From UBA1205 sp045598105 (GTDB lineage Bacteria > Bacteroidota > Bacteroidia > Bacteroidales > WCHB1-69), in the NCBI GenBank assembly GCA_045598105.1, contig JAZLLK010000007.1, positions 1-64,000 on the forward strand: a stretch of DNA of 64,000 nt, written 5' to 3'. The notes under the pieces are model-generated. The model was not told the origin of the DNA. It made no database searches and worked only from the letters and a program-made list of their open reading frames with translations. Shown here piece by piece: positions 53,372 through 62,453 of this stretch. Both the position numbers and the translations under genes were made by a program. The number at the start of each line of letters is the position of its first letter. Position 1 is the first letter of the stretch.

Positions 53372-53403
53372 ACTTTATAAAGTGCAGTTTGAGTAAAAAA
53401 TGG

Positions 53404-53411
53404 TACTTTTG
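53404..53411 (+). promoter_or_regulatory. -7 promoter box TACTTTTG of the lipoprotein-ABC operon
   Basis: Perfect box with A6-TGG extension. It lies inside a longer in-frame ORF (from 53400), which shows that the real start is the ATG at 53436 or 53442. Confidence 0.65.
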
Positions 53412-53435
53412 CCAAAATATAAAGCAGAAAACAGA

Positions 53436-54371
53436 ATGAATATGTACCATATAAAATGTATGACTATTGCGGTGGCAACAATGACGATGCTATGTGTGCT
53501 ATCAGCGTGTGGCGGTAGTGCAGAAGGTGAGCTTACTGATCCTATAGCCACCTATTCTATTATAAAAGAGGATACCTCCGGTGGCATAGATATTATATCT
53601 CTATCAGGTAATAACCCTTTGAGGGTGAGAGCTGAAATAGAAAAGTACGCTATTCCGGAAGCTACCTATGAAGCGCAGCGTAGCGTATTATATGCTATGT
53701 TAGATACATTATATAATTATATGCATCACCCTATAGCCGATACCTGCGTGGCCGAGGATCGTAATGCAGTCATAGATTCGCTTAACTATATGGTGGTACA
53801 TTATATGAAGCACATGTTGCAGGATAAAAAGAGTGTGGGTGCTCCTTTAAAGCATAAAATGCTTAAAACTGTTTTCACGGCTGACCGTGCATTGCGTATA
53901 TATTCATGGAATGAAAATATAGGTTTAGATTATAATACCTATTTGAATGTATATCAATATGCAGACGCTAATCGCTTGTGGCATGCCTGCCTTAATGAAT
54001 GTGAGTACAATGCCGCTACATGTGAAATTAAAAGCGGTATGCCGGTGTCGGTGTACAAAATGAGTGGAGCTAAGGATGGAGAACAGGTGTATTTGCTTAA
54101 TGTAGAAGGTAATATGAGCAGTCAAGAGTATTATAAAGGTTCCCTTACCTTAAAGTTACAAAACGATAGCTTAATATTTGATTACAGTGGCTTTTCCGAC
54201 AATACACCGGTGTACATGTATGAATATTTGCATGGCGAATCCGTAATGTGCAGTTATAATTACAAAATGCAGCAGCTGGTGTATAAAATAAAGAATGCTA
54301 ATGGTGAAACCAATTCCATTATATACGATTATAATCATGATTACAATATATTTGAGCTGAAACAGGATTAA
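53436..54371 (+). CDS. Lipoprotein of unknown function, coupled to an ABC exporter
   Basis: A 311-residue protein whose signal peptide ends in a lipobox LSAC (about residues 22-25). The mature part starts with an acidic stretch, then helices and a long beta-rich region of about 120 residues without recognised motifs. Its stop overlaps the exporter's ATG by one base (TAATG), so translation is coupled. The start lies downstream of the promoter box at 53404-53411. It may be a periplasmic or outer-membrane accessory of the exporter; that is inference. Confidence 0.72.
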   Translation: MNMYHIKCMTIAVATMTMLCVLSACGGSAEGELTDPIATYSIIKEDTSGGIDIISLSGNNPLRVRAEIEKYAIPEATYEAQRSVLYAMLDTLYNYMHHPIADTCVAEDRNAVIDSLNYMVVHYMKHMLQDKKSVGAPLKHKMLKTVFTADRALRIYSWNENIGLDYNTYLNVYQYADANRLWHACLNECEYNAATCEIKSGMPVSVYKMSGAKDGEQVYLLNVEGNMSSQEYYKGSLTLKLQNDSLIFDYSGFSDNTPVYMYEYLHGESVMCSYNYKMQQLVYKIKNANGETNSIIYDYNHDYNIFELKQD

Positions 54372-56191
54372 TGAAGGATTATAAAAAAATAGGTAACATG
54401 TTATATCCTTACCGGTTCCGCTTGGCGGGAATATCGGTGGTATATGTGTTGGCGGCCTTTTTTTCGTTGTGCTCGGTAGCTATATTGGCTCCTTTGTTGT
54501 CATTAATATTTAACCAGGTTCAGGCCGGTATGGCTCCGCCTGAGTTGGTTTTTTCCTCCAATGCCTTATTGTTATATGCCCAATATTATTTGTCGGTAAT
54601 AATAATGCATTATGGTAAAATGATTGCTTTGCTCACGCTGCTTGGCGTGGTATTTGTATCCTTTTTTTTGAGTAAGGCTTTGGCATACGCAGCTGTGTGT
54701 ATACTTATACCTGTTCGTACGGCTATAGTTAAAGCATTCAGACAGAATGCTTATAAAAAAATGCTTTCTTTGCCGGTGTCGTATTTTTCCAAGCATAAAA
54801 AAGGAAATATTATATCGTTGGTTATTAATGATATACAGGAAGTGGATGCTTCCATTTTAGATTCTTTGCAGTCGTTGTTACGCTATCCGCTGGAAGTATT
54901 GATATATCTTACGGCTTTATTTATAATAAACTATCAGCTAAGTTTGTTAGTATTGGTGTTATTACCTATATCGGGTATGGTAATAAGCCGTATACAGCGT
55001 AGGCTCAAGTCAAAATCAAGGCAGGCCAAGGAATATCAGTCAGAAATGACTACCACTATAGAGGAAGGTATATATGCATTAAGGGTAATTAAAGCCTTTA
55101 ATGGCATAGGTAAAATGAGTGAGTATTTTAAGTATATTAATCAAAAATACACTAAAGTATTCATTAAAATAGCCCGCAGAAGGGATATGTCGTCCCCGTT
55201 AGGGGAGTTTTTGGGCATGGTAATAGTAGTATGTATACTATTATATGGCAGCCGTCAGGTGTTGATGAAAAATAGTAGTTTCACAGCAGAATTATTTATT
55301 ACATATATCATGCTGTTCATACAGGTAATTAATCCTATGAAGTCGTTGGCAGAGGCGGTGGCCAATATTAAAAAAGGTATGGCTTCTATTGACAGGCTTG
55401 ACGGGCTGTTAGAGAGTGAAGATGCAGTAAAAGCTGCTGATAATGTAGTGAATATTATTGGTTTTCAAGATAAAATAGAATTTAAGGATGTTTGCTTTGC
55501 TTATCAGGAGGGCAAACCTGTAATAAGGCATTTGAATATGAGCATACGTAAAGGTGAAAAAACAGCCGTATGTGGTATGTCGGGTGCAGGAAAAACTACT
55601 TTGGCAGACCTTTTGTTGCGTATGTATGACATACAGTCGGGCGAAATATTGATAGATGGCGTAAATATTAATGCCATGAGTTTGGAGAGTTTGTTATCGT
55701 TATTTGGCATGGTGTCACAGGATAGTATATTGTTCAATGATACCATATATAATAATATTACCTTAGGATATAATGCTACCGGGCAGGAGGTGATGCAAGC
55801 TGCACATACGGCTAATGTGGATTGTTTTTTGCCACAAATGGAACAAGGTATATATACCAATGTGGGTGATAGAGGAGCCAAACTCTCGGGCGGGCAAAAG
55901 CAGCGTATCAGTATAGCCCGAGCCATATTGCGTAAGCCGCAAGTGCTTATATTAGATGAAGCTACTTCGGCGTTAGATGTGTATTCGGAGCGTATGGTGC
56001 AGCGTGCCATAGATAATATGTTACAGGGGCGTACCAGTATTATTATAGCGCACAGGCTGGCTACCATAGTATCGGCACAGCATATTATAGTATTAAATGA
56101 AGGAAGTGTGGCAGAGGAAGGTACTCATGCGGAGTTAATGGCACAAAATGGTATATATAAACGCATGGTAGATATGCAATCTTTTGTATAA
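54371..56191 (+). CDS. ABC exporter (MsbA/multidrug type, fused membrane and ATPase domains)
   Basis: A 606-residue half-transporter. Residues 1-340 contain six transmembrane segments; residues 360-600 hold the ATPase with Walker A GMSGAGKTT, signature LSGGQKQR, Walker B VLILDEATSALD and the switch His in IIIAHRL. This layout matches MsbA and multidrug exporters, acting as a homodimer in the inner membrane. Substrate unknown: lipid A flipping cannot be concluded from sequence alone. It is translationally coupled to the preceding lipoprotein gene. Confidence 0.88.
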   Translation: MKDYKKIGNMLYPYRFRLAGISVVYVLAAFFSLCSVAILAPLLSLIFNQVQAGMAPPELVFSSNALLLYAQYYLSVIIMHYGKMIALLTLLGVVFVSFFLSKALAYAAVCILIPVRTAIVKAFRQNAYKKMLSLPVSYFSKHKKGNIISLVINDIQEVDASILDSLQSLLRYPLEVLIYLTALFIINYQLSLLVLVLLPISGMVISRIQRRLKSKSRQAKEYQSEMTTTIEEGIYALRVIKAFNGIGKMSEYFKYINQKYTKVFIKIARRRDMSSPLGEFLGMVIVVCILLYGSRQVLMKNSSFTAELFITYIMLFIQVINPMKSLAEAVANIKKGMASIDRLDGLLESEDAVKAADNVVNIIGFQDKIEFKDVCFAYQEGKPVIRHLNMSIRKGEKTAVCGMSGAGKTTLADLLLRMYDIQSGEILIDGVNINAMSLESLLSLFGMVSQDSILFNDTIYNNITLGYNATGQEVMQAAHTANVDCFLPQMEQGIYTNVGDRGAKLSGGQKQRISIARAILRKPQVLILDEATSALDVYSERMVQRAIDNMLQGRTSIIIAHRLATIVSAQHIIVLNEGSVAEEGTHAELMAQNGIYKRMVDMQSFV

Positions 56192-56365
56192 AGGATGTTA
56201 ATAAGCCGTAATTTTGTTGAAAACAATAGTAGCTGCTTGTTTGGAATAACATTGTAATAGTTTGATTATTAGTTTGTAATATTGTTCAAGAAAAGTGGTG
56301 GTAAAATATTTATTACTTATTGATAAAAAAAATGGTAAAATGCTCTTTATATAAAAAAAAATTCG

Positions 56366-56373
56366 TATCTTTG
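56366..56373 (+). promoter_or_regulatory. -7 promoter box TATCTTTG of buk
   Basis: Perfect box after an A9-TTCG stretch; ATG at 56437 (63 nt downstream). The intergenic region from 56192 to this box shows no terminator. Confidence 0.62.
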
Positions 56374-56436
56374 CGAATTGAAATCAGTCGTAAAGTATGG
56401 TTTCAAAAAATTCATTAGCAGTTAAAACATAATAAT

Positions 56437-57543
56437 ATGTCAGAAAATACAACAAACTCAAAAAAATTAACCTTAGCCATTAATCCCGGTGCAACATCTA
56501 CTAAGGTTTCTGTTTATAATGGAGAAACAGAAGTGTTTACGGAGAATGTAAAGCACGCTATTGAGGATATTCAAAAGTTTAAAGAAGTAGCAGACCAATT
56601 TGATTATCGTAAGGATGCCATTATGGAAATACTTAAAAACCATGGTATTTCTAACGATGATTTGGCAATAGTAATAGGTCGTGGTGGTCTTACCCGTCCT
56701 TGTGAATCAGGTGTGTATCGTGTAAACGATATTATGAAACAGGAGTGTCATGAAGGTGTGCAAGGTAAGCACGCCTGTAATTTGGGTGCTTTAATAGCCG
56801 ATAGGATTGCAGGAGAAGTAGGTTTGAAAAATGCTTATATAGCTGATCCCGGCATAGTGGATGAGCGTCCTGATTATGCTAAAATAACCGGTCATCCTGT
56901 ATTTGATTTGGATCCTAAGCATGAAGGTGTAATATGGCATTGTTTGAACCAAAAAATGACAGCCAAAATATATGCCAGAGAAATGGGTAAACGCTATGAA
57001 GATATGAATTTGATTATAGCACATCTTGGTGGCGGCGTATCAGTAGGTATGCATGATCATGGCCGTGTAGTGGAAGTAAACAGGGCATTGTGCGGTTTGG
57101 GTGCTTTTTCACCTACCCGTGCCGGCTCTATTAATGCCAGCAAACTGATTGACGTATGTTTCAGTGGCGAATATACTAAAGATAAAGTAAAGAAAATGGT
57201 TACAGCCGAAGGTGGTTTTGTGGCTTATTTGGGTACCAATGACGCTTACGAAGTAGAGCAAAAGGCTTTGGCAGGTGATGCCAAGTGTCAATTACTGGTA
57301 AATGCATTTTGTTATCAGGTAGCATTGGAAATAAGTCGTTTGGCAGCCGTGGTGAACGGCAAAGTAGATGCCATACTCCTTACCGGTGGTATAGCTTACA
57401 GTAAGCCTTGGATGGCACAAATACAGGAAAAGGTAGAATGGATAGCTCCGGTAAAAGTGTACAAAGGTGAAAATGAAATGTTGGCTTTAGCCATGTGTGC
57501 CAATGAAGTTCTCAATGGAGCCGAACCCAAAGAATATAAATAG
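56437..57543 (+). CDS. buk: Butyrate kinase
   Basis: Phosphorylates butyrate or releases ATP from butyryl phosphate, last step of the ptb-buk butyrate route, or acts on branched-chain acids. The 368-residue protein has the acetokinase-superfamily opening LAINPGATSTKV, VIGRGGLTRPCESG and LIIAHLGGGVSVGMHDHGR; the latter are typical of butyrate rather than acetate kinases. Phosphotransbutyrylase is not adjacent, which is uncommon for buk. Own promoter and terminator. Confidence 0.93.
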   Translation: MSENTTNSKKLTLAINPGATSTKVSVYNGETEVFTENVKHAIEDIQKFKEVADQFDYRKDAIMEILKNHGISNDDLAIVIGRGGLTRPCESGVYRVNDIMKQECHEGVQGKHACNLGALIADRIAGEVGLKNAYIADPGIVDERPDYAKITGHPVFDLDPKHEGVIWHCLNQKMTAKIYAREMGKRYEDMNLIIAHLGGGVSVGMHDHGRVVEVNRALCGLGAFSPTRAGSINASKLIDVCFSGEYTKDKVKKMVTAEGGFVAYLGTNDAYEVEQKALAGDAKCQLLVNAFCYQVALEISRLAAVVNGKVDAILLTGGIAYSKPWMAQIQEKVEWIAPVKVYKGENEMLALAMCANEVLNGAEPKEYK

Positions 57544-57574
57544 CGCTAAGTATAATTATACATGATAATATAAC

Positions 57575-57605
57575 GAGTTCGGGTGTTTATCTCGAACTCT
57601 TTTTT
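57575..57605 (+). terminator. Intrinsic terminator after buk
   Basis: GAGTTCG (57575-57581) and CGAACTC (57593-57599) with an 11-nt loop and a T6 tract. The T-tract ends 5 nt before the next gene's start codon. Confidence 0.88.
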
Positions 57606-57609
57606 AATA

Positions 57610-58728
57610 ATGAGAACCATACTCATACTTATAAAGAAAGAATTTTTACAAATATTTCGCAATCCGGTATTATGGAAGCTGGTTACTTTTTTACCCATAG
57701 CCGAGTTGCTTATATTCCCTTTTGCTGCCGACATGGAAATAAAGCGGCTGAATGTAGCGGTAATAGACTATGATTGTAGTACGTTGTCACGTGATATGGA
57801 GCACACATTAAATGCTACCGGGTATTTTCGCACTATAAGCGGGGTACGGTCCATAGCGGAAGGTGATGTGGCCATGAAACGAAATAAGGCGGATATTATA
57901 ATATCAATACCTCCTAATTTTCAAGAAGATATATATTGCGGACAAAAACCTATGTTGGGTATTACCGCCAATGCGGTAAACAGTATGAAAGCCGCCATAG
58001 GGGTGGCTTATTTGCAGCATTTTATGAATGATTATTTTTCCCGAACCATGCAGGGCGGGGCACGTATGCAGTCTGCCGGTTATGTGCAGGCTAATATATC
58101 GGTATCACGATGGTTCAATCATAAAATGGATTATAAAAACATATTCGTACCCGGTATATTGGCCGTGCTGGTAAGCATGATAGGAGCTATGCTCTCCACC
58201 TTGAATATAGTAAGGGAAAAGGAGTTGGGTACTATAGAGCAAATTAACCTTACCCCCATTACCAAAATGCAGTTTTTTATAGGTAAAATGTTGCCGTTTT
58301 GGGTAATAGGTATGCTGGAATTTCTTATAGGATTGGGAATTATGTTTTTTGTATTCGGCATACATATACAAGGTTCATTTTTTGCCTTGTTGCTTATGAC
58401 TGCCATATTCCTGTTGGCTATGCTCGGCTTGGGGTTTATGGTGAGCATATTTGCCGAAAATCAGGTACAGTCCATGTTTGTAATGATATTCTTTTTTATA
58501 GTATTTATATTATTAAGCGGATTGTTTACCCCTATAGAAAGTATGCCACAATGGGCACAAATAATGAATTTGGTAAATCCCATAGCACATTTTATGGAAA
58601 TATTGCGAAGCATTATACTTAAAGGCAGTTCATTGGTGGATTTGAGGTATTACCTGTTGGGTATGTCTGCTTTTGCCGTAGTGTCAAATGCCATTACTAT
58701 AGTATGCTATAAGAATAGGGCTGATTAG
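57610..58728 (+). CDS. ABC-2 type permease (drug/polysaccharide export type)
   Basis: A 372-residue inner-membrane component of an ABC-2 transporter. One N-terminal helix is followed by a large extracytoplasmic domain (about residues 45-165) and five C-terminal helices, the plan of YhhJ/YbhS-type permeases; the segment REKELGTIEQINLTPI is a family motif. No ATPase or HlyD-type adaptor gene is near, so it must pair with a partner elsewhere or be an orphan. The start lies 5 nt after the buk terminator's T-tract, so no promoter can fit between them. Confidence 0.87.
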   Translation: MRTILILIKKEFLQIFRNPVLWKLVTFLPIAELLIFPFAADMEIKRLNVAVIDYDCSTLSRDMEHTLNATGYFRTISGVRSIAEGDVAMKRNKADIIISIPPNFQEDIYCGQKPMLGITANAVNSMKAAIGVAYLQHFMNDYFSRTMQGGARMQSAGYVQANISVSRWFNHKMDYKNIFVPGILAVLVSMIGAMLSTLNIVREKELGTIEQINLTPITKMQFFIGKMLPFWVIGMLEFLIGLGIMFFVFGIHIQGSFFALLLMTAIFLLAMLGLGFMVSIFAENQVQSMFVMIFFFIVFILLSGLFTPIESMPQWAQIMNLVNPIAHFMEILRSIILKGSSLVDLRYYLLGMSAFAVVSNAITIVCYKNRAD

Positions 58729-58777
58729 TGGTAAAAATTTTAACAGAAAATAAATATATTATATAAAAAATATACAT

Positions 58778-59530
58778 ATGATAGCTTATATTACAGGAGC
58801 AACCAGCGGATTTGGTAAAGCTATTGCTCAAAAATTAGCACAAATGGGTTATAACATGGTTATAACCGGAAGAAGAAAAGAACGTTTGGACATTTTGGCC
58901 AAAGAACTTACCGATAAGTATAAGGTGAAGGTATTGGTATCATGCTATGATGTACGTGATAATGCTGCCGTGGAGCAGGCCATTACCTCTTTACCTCAGG
59001 AATGGAAAAATATAGATGTATTGGTAAACAATGCCGGTTTAGCCGTGGGCGCCGTAGGAATTCAAAATGGAGAACTTGATGATTGGAATCGTATGATAGA
59101 TACCAATGTAAAGGGTTTATTGTATGTGAGTCATTACATTGCTCCTTTGATGATAGCACGCAATAGTGGTCATATTATCAATTTAGGTTCGGTAGCCGGT
59201 AAGGAAGTGTATCCTAATGGTAATGTGTATTGTGCTACCAAGCATGCCGTAGATGCCATAAGCAAGGCTATGAGAGTGGATATGTTGCCTTACGGCATTA
59301 AGGTGAGTCAAATATGCCCCGGCGCTGCCGAAACAGAGTTTTCACTGGTACGCTATAAGGGAGACAGGGATGCTGCCGATAAAGTGTACAAGGGTTATCA
59401 GCCTTTGGTAGCTGAAGATATAGCTGATGTGGTAGGTTATTTGGTGTCACTTCCTAAGCATGTGTGTATTAATGATTTGGTTATTACCTGCCTGTCGCAA
59501 GCCAATACTACCAATTTTTATAGGAAATAG
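58778..59530 (+). CDS. Short-chain dehydrogenase/reductase (YdfG-like)
   Basis: A 250-residue NAD(P)-dependent oxidoreductase. The nucleotide-binding motif GATSGFGK, the NNAG motif and the catalytic YxxxK in YCATKHAVDA are intact; Ser is in NLGSVAGKE. The sequence resembles YdfG, an NADP 3-hydroxy acid dehydrogenase, but substrate is not certain. It follows the permease by 49 nt and ends before a strong terminator. Confidence 0.9.
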   Translation: MIAYITGATSGFGKAIAQKLAQMGYNMVITGRRKERLDILAKELTDKYKVKVLVSCYDVRDNAAVEQAITSLPQEWKNIDVLVNNAGLAVGAVGIQNGELDDWNRMIDTNVKGLLYVSHYIAPLMIARNSGHIINLGSVAGKEVYPNGNVYCATKHAVDAISKAMRVDMLPYGIKVSQICPGAAETEFSLVRYKGDRDAADKVYKGYQPLVAEDIADVVGYLVSLPKHVCINDLVITCLSQANTTNFYRK

Positions 59531-59550
59531 TATTATAGGAGAGTTAATAT

Positions 59551-59590
59551 AAGAATAGGAGGCACGTAAACGGAGCCTCCTATTCTTTTT
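59551..59590 (+). terminator. Strong intrinsic terminator after the SDR gene
   Basis: A perfect 13-bp stem (59551-59563 with 59575-59587), 11-nt loop and T-run. The stem also works in the opposite direction, where the T-run is weak (ATATT). Confidence 0.93.
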
Positions 59591-59747
59591 GATATGAAGG
59601 CGATAGTGTATGCGTAGAAGATACGCTTATACATTGGCTACATAGTGTAAGCGGTATATACCCGCCACACGTTATAGCAGCTCTCCTCCAAGGAACATGC
59701 TATAAATAATCATGAATGTATGGTAATATTCATAAGAATAAGTTTGT
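59551..59747 (-). ncRNA. Candidate structured small RNA, unknown class
   Basis: No ORF of meaningful length fits here. On the minus strand a promoter-like TTG-N19-CACCTTTG (box at 59753-59760) is followed by three successive hairpins and a terminator stem. Hairpin 1: 7-bp closing stem 59673-59679 with 59698-59704, with an inner TCCT/AGGA stem. Hairpin 2: 59645-59670, two-step stem GTGT/ACAC plus GCGG/CCGC. Hairpin 3: 59607-59633, TGTAT/ATACA plus GCGTA/TACGC with a 5-nt loop. The 13-bp stem at 59551-59587 closes the transcript. I could not match it to 6S, SRP, tmRNA or RNase P RNA. The plus-strand reading is disfavoured by the terminator ahead of it. Confidence 0.5.
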
Positions 59748-59752
59748 ATGTG

Positions 59753-59760
59753 CAAAGGTG
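59753..59760 (-). promoter_or_regulatory. -7 promoter box CACCTTTG of the candidate RNA
   Basis: One base off consensus; a TTG lies 19 nt upstream on the minus strand (in GGCTTGATA). Confidence 0.45.
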
Positions 59761-59856
59761 AAATTAAAATCTGTTATATCAAGCCTATTTCGTGTATTTT
59801 TTTTTGTCAGAGACAAAAAAAAACAGTTGTAAGCCTCATGTGATAATAAAAAATAG

Positions 59857-59864
59857 TACTTTTG
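59857..59864 (+). promoter_or_regulatory. -7 promoter box TACTTTTG of the DUF2851 gene
   Basis: Perfect box preceded by A6-TAG; ATG 63 nt downstream. Confidence 0.6.
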
Positions 59865-59927
59865 TATTTTGTGTATTACCTGTAAAAATGGTAAGTAGTA
59901 AGGTATCAAATTTTAAAACAAACAATT

Positions 59928-61241
59928 ATGACACTATCACATCATGCCGCAGGCAGAGGCATTACCGATGAGTATCTGCTGCAGTATATATGGAAAATAA
60001 GGGCTTTGGCCCACATTAGTTATATTGCTTCCACAGGGGAAAATGTGAGTATAATAGCTCCCGGAGATGAAAACATACATAGCGGACCTGATTTTATTAA
60101 TGCCAAAATACAAATAGGGCATACTATATGGGCAGGTTGTGTGGAAATACACATACGTGCTTCTGATTGGAATCGCCACGGACATCAACATGATGCATCG
60201 TATGATAATGTGGTGCTTCATGTGGTATATGATAATGATATGCAGGTGTATAATAGTAAAGGGCAGGTAGTGCCTACTATAGCGTGGAAGCCGGTATTGA
60301 ACGAGCAGCAGTATGAGCAATATGCGTATTACAAACAAAATGCGGAGGAAATAATATGTCTGCAAAGTGCTCACAGGGTGGAGCCATTGCAATTATATTC
60401 ATGGATGGACATGCTGTTGGTGGAGCGGTTGGAAAACCGTATGGTAGATATAGAGCAGCAGCTAAAGCTGCAAAATGCACGCCATGAAGAGGTGTTCTAT
60501 CACATGATAGCCAAAGCCTTTGGCTTTAAAATAAATGCTTTGCCCATGCTGATAACAGCACAGTCCTTGCCATTGCTGTATTTGGCCAGGCAGAAGAATC
60601 AATTGCTACACATAGAGGCTTTGTTATATGGCCAGGCCGGTATGCTGCAAGGCACTTTTGCGGATGAATATCCGCGGCAGTTACAGCAGGAGTACGCTAT
60701 TCTGCAACGTAAATATGGTCTTAAGTCTATGTGCTCTTCCTCAATGTGGAAGTATGCCAAAATGTACCCCGGCGGGTTCCCCACTATAAGGCTGTCACAG
60801 CTGGCGGCATTAATATACCATTCCTCCTCATTGTTGTCTAAGGCATTGGAAGCCGATAGCGTGCGTGTTTTGGCCCACATGTTCACCGTGTCGGCTTCTT
60901 CGTATTGGAATACACATTACCGTTTTGATGTGCCTACCCGGTCTGCCTCGGTAAAACGTATGGGTAGTCAGGCCGTATATTCTATTATTATTAATACCGT
61001 ACTTCCTTATATGTATGCCTATGCTGTGTGGTATGAGCAGGTAGAATTAAAGCACAGAGTGGTACATTTTTACGAAAATTTGCCTATAGAGCAGAATATC
61101 ATAGTTCGTAAGTACAAGCATTTGGAACCTATGATACATAACGCTTTACATTCGCAGGCATTAATAGAAATGTATGAGCATTATTGCACCAAAAAACAAT
61201 GCAATAAATGTGCTATTGGCCTGTATTTACTCAAGGTGTAA
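59928..61241 (+). CDS. DUF2851 family protein
   Basis: A 437-residue protein of a family found almost only in Bacteroidota. Family features are the N-terminal EYLLQYIWKIRAL, the IHSGPDFINAKIQIG-type segment, WAGCVEIHIRASDWNRHGHQ and VVLHVVYDND; the pattern of D, E and H residues in this region suggests a nuclease-like or metal-binding site, but no function has been assigned. The C-terminal half is helical and ends with Cys-rich CTKKQCNKC. No signal peptide. Own promoter. Confidence 0.85.
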   Translation: MTLSHHAAGRGITDEYLLQYIWKIRALAHISYIASTGENVSIIAPGDENIHSGPDFINAKIQIGHTIWAGCVEIHIRASDWNRHGHQHDASYDNVVLHVVYDNDMQVYNSKGQVVPTIAWKPVLNEQQYEQYAYYKQNAEEIICLQSAHRVEPLQLYSWMDMLLVERLENRMVDIEQQLKLQNARHEEVFYHMIAKAFGFKINALPMLITAQSLPLLYLARQKNQLLHIEALLYGQAGMLQGTFADEYPRQLQQEYAILQRKYGLKSMCSSSMWKYAKMYPGGFPTIRLSQLAALIYHSSSLLSKALEADSVRVLAHMFTVSASSYWNTHYRFDVPTRSASVKRMGSQAVYSIIINTVLPYMYAYAVWYEQVELKHRVVHFYENLPIEQNIIVRKYKHLEPMIHNALHSQALIEMYEHYCTKKQCNKCAIGLYLLKV

Positions 61242-61308
61242 AAAATATATATGAAAAAATGTATAACATGTACAAAATAAGTACAAATATGTAATTGTTT
61301 TTTTTAGT

Positions 61309-62445
61309 TTATGGCAGGTCTTTAGGTTTGCTGAAGTTGGTATCCTGTATGAATTGATAGTCCGTAAGGGTAAGCAGAAAAGCTTTTAGCTGTCGTTTTT
61401 CCTTGGGGGTGAGGTGTACGCCTCCGTTTTGTATTTGGTGCATGAGCGGATGTACGTAAGGTGAGGCGTGCAAGCCTTCGCTGTAAAAGTCTATTACCTC
61501 GTCAAGGGTGCTATATCTTCCGTCGTGCATGTAAGGAGCGGTAATAGATACATTCCTTAATGAGGGTGCGCGATAACTTCCTTTGTCTTTTTCCAGGCCG
61601 GTAACGGCATAGCGGTCTATAGGGTCGGTACACAGGCTGTCCAGGCCGTTATTATAGTATTGGTTGGTAGTCATGAGCATGTTGCCGTTGCTGCCGTGGC
61701 AATGAAAGCAGTCGGCACCTTCTTCGGTGGTGAATAATACCCAGCCTGCCAGTTCATCGGCCGATAGCATGGTTTCACCTCGCATATATTGGTCAAATAC
61801 CGAATTGTGTGATATGAGGGTGCGTACAAATTGGGCTATGGCCTTGGCTATGCGGCTCATGGTGATGTCTTCGCTACCAAAGGCTGCTTTGAACATGGGC
61901 GGGTATATGCTTATGCTCTTTAGTGTGTTTATACATCGTTCAGGTGTGGTATAGAGTTCGTTTTCGGCCATAATGCTCATTACCACTATGTCTTCTATAT
62001 TACGGGCATGAGTATTGGTATTGTGCGGATATATGGCCCCATTCCAATTGTAGCCGTTGGAGTTGAATACTACATTGCATAAAGGAAGCATGTTGTGGTG
62101 GGTGGGGTGCCCGTTGATTCCGCGAGGTATGCCACCGGGAAATTTGGCATTTTGTGTACCACACACAAAGGCATTACTTTGCACATGGCAGGTAGCACAA
62201 CTCATAAGGGAATCGGCACAGGTGCCTGTGTAGCCTCTAAGGCGGCCGTCATAGAACAGGTATCGCCCCAAGCGTATTCCCTCTACCGTGAGCGGATTGT
62301 CCTGAGGTATGTTCAATTCGGTAGGAAACATGGCCGGTATGCTCAACTCGTAAGCCGTGGCCTTAAAAGCCTCTTCCGGCTTAGGGCCATGGCAGGCACA
62401 GCATAACACCACCATTCCTGTAAAAAGAGCAACCCGGTACTTCAT
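61309..62445 (-). CDS. Di-haem cytochrome c peroxidase / MauG family lipoprotein
   Basis: A 378-residue periplasmic protein that reduces hydrogen peroxide with electrons from c-type carriers. Two CxxCH haem sites are seen: Cys83-x-x-Cys86-His87 (CATCH) and Cys246-x-x-Cys249-His250 (CFHCH). The hydrophobic start ends in a lipobox near Cys15-18, so lipidation is likely. The MauG/CCP signature RNVSITAPYMHDGRYSTLDEV is present. The PAS gene starts upstream, and its stop lies 9 nt before this start, so the two form an operon. Confidence 0.92.
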   Translation of the reverse strand: MKYRVALFTGMVVLCCACHGPKPEEAFKATAYELSIPAMFPTELNIPQDNPLTVEGIRLGRYLFYDGRLRGYTGTCADSLMSCATCHVQSNAFVCGTQNAKFPGGIPRGINGHPTHHNMLPLCNVVFNSNGYNWNGAIYPHNTNTHARNIEDIVVMSIMAENELYTTPERCINTLKSISIYPPMFKAAFGSEDITMSRIAKAIAQFVRTLISHNSVFDQYMRGETMLSADELAGWVLFTTEEGADCFHCHGSNGNMLMTTNQYYNNGLDSLCTDPIDRYAVTGLEKDKGSYRAPSLRNVSITAPYMHDGRYSTLDEVIDFYSEGLHASPYVHPLMHQIQNGGVHLTPKEKRQLKAFLLTLTDYQFIQDTNFSKPKDLP

Positions 62446-62453
62446 ATTATGAA

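Noticed and set aside
59581..59760. Riboswitch for the DUF2851 gene on the plus strand
   Set aside because: A strong terminator precedes it and the DUF2851 promoter (59857) lies downstream, so it would not be in that leader.
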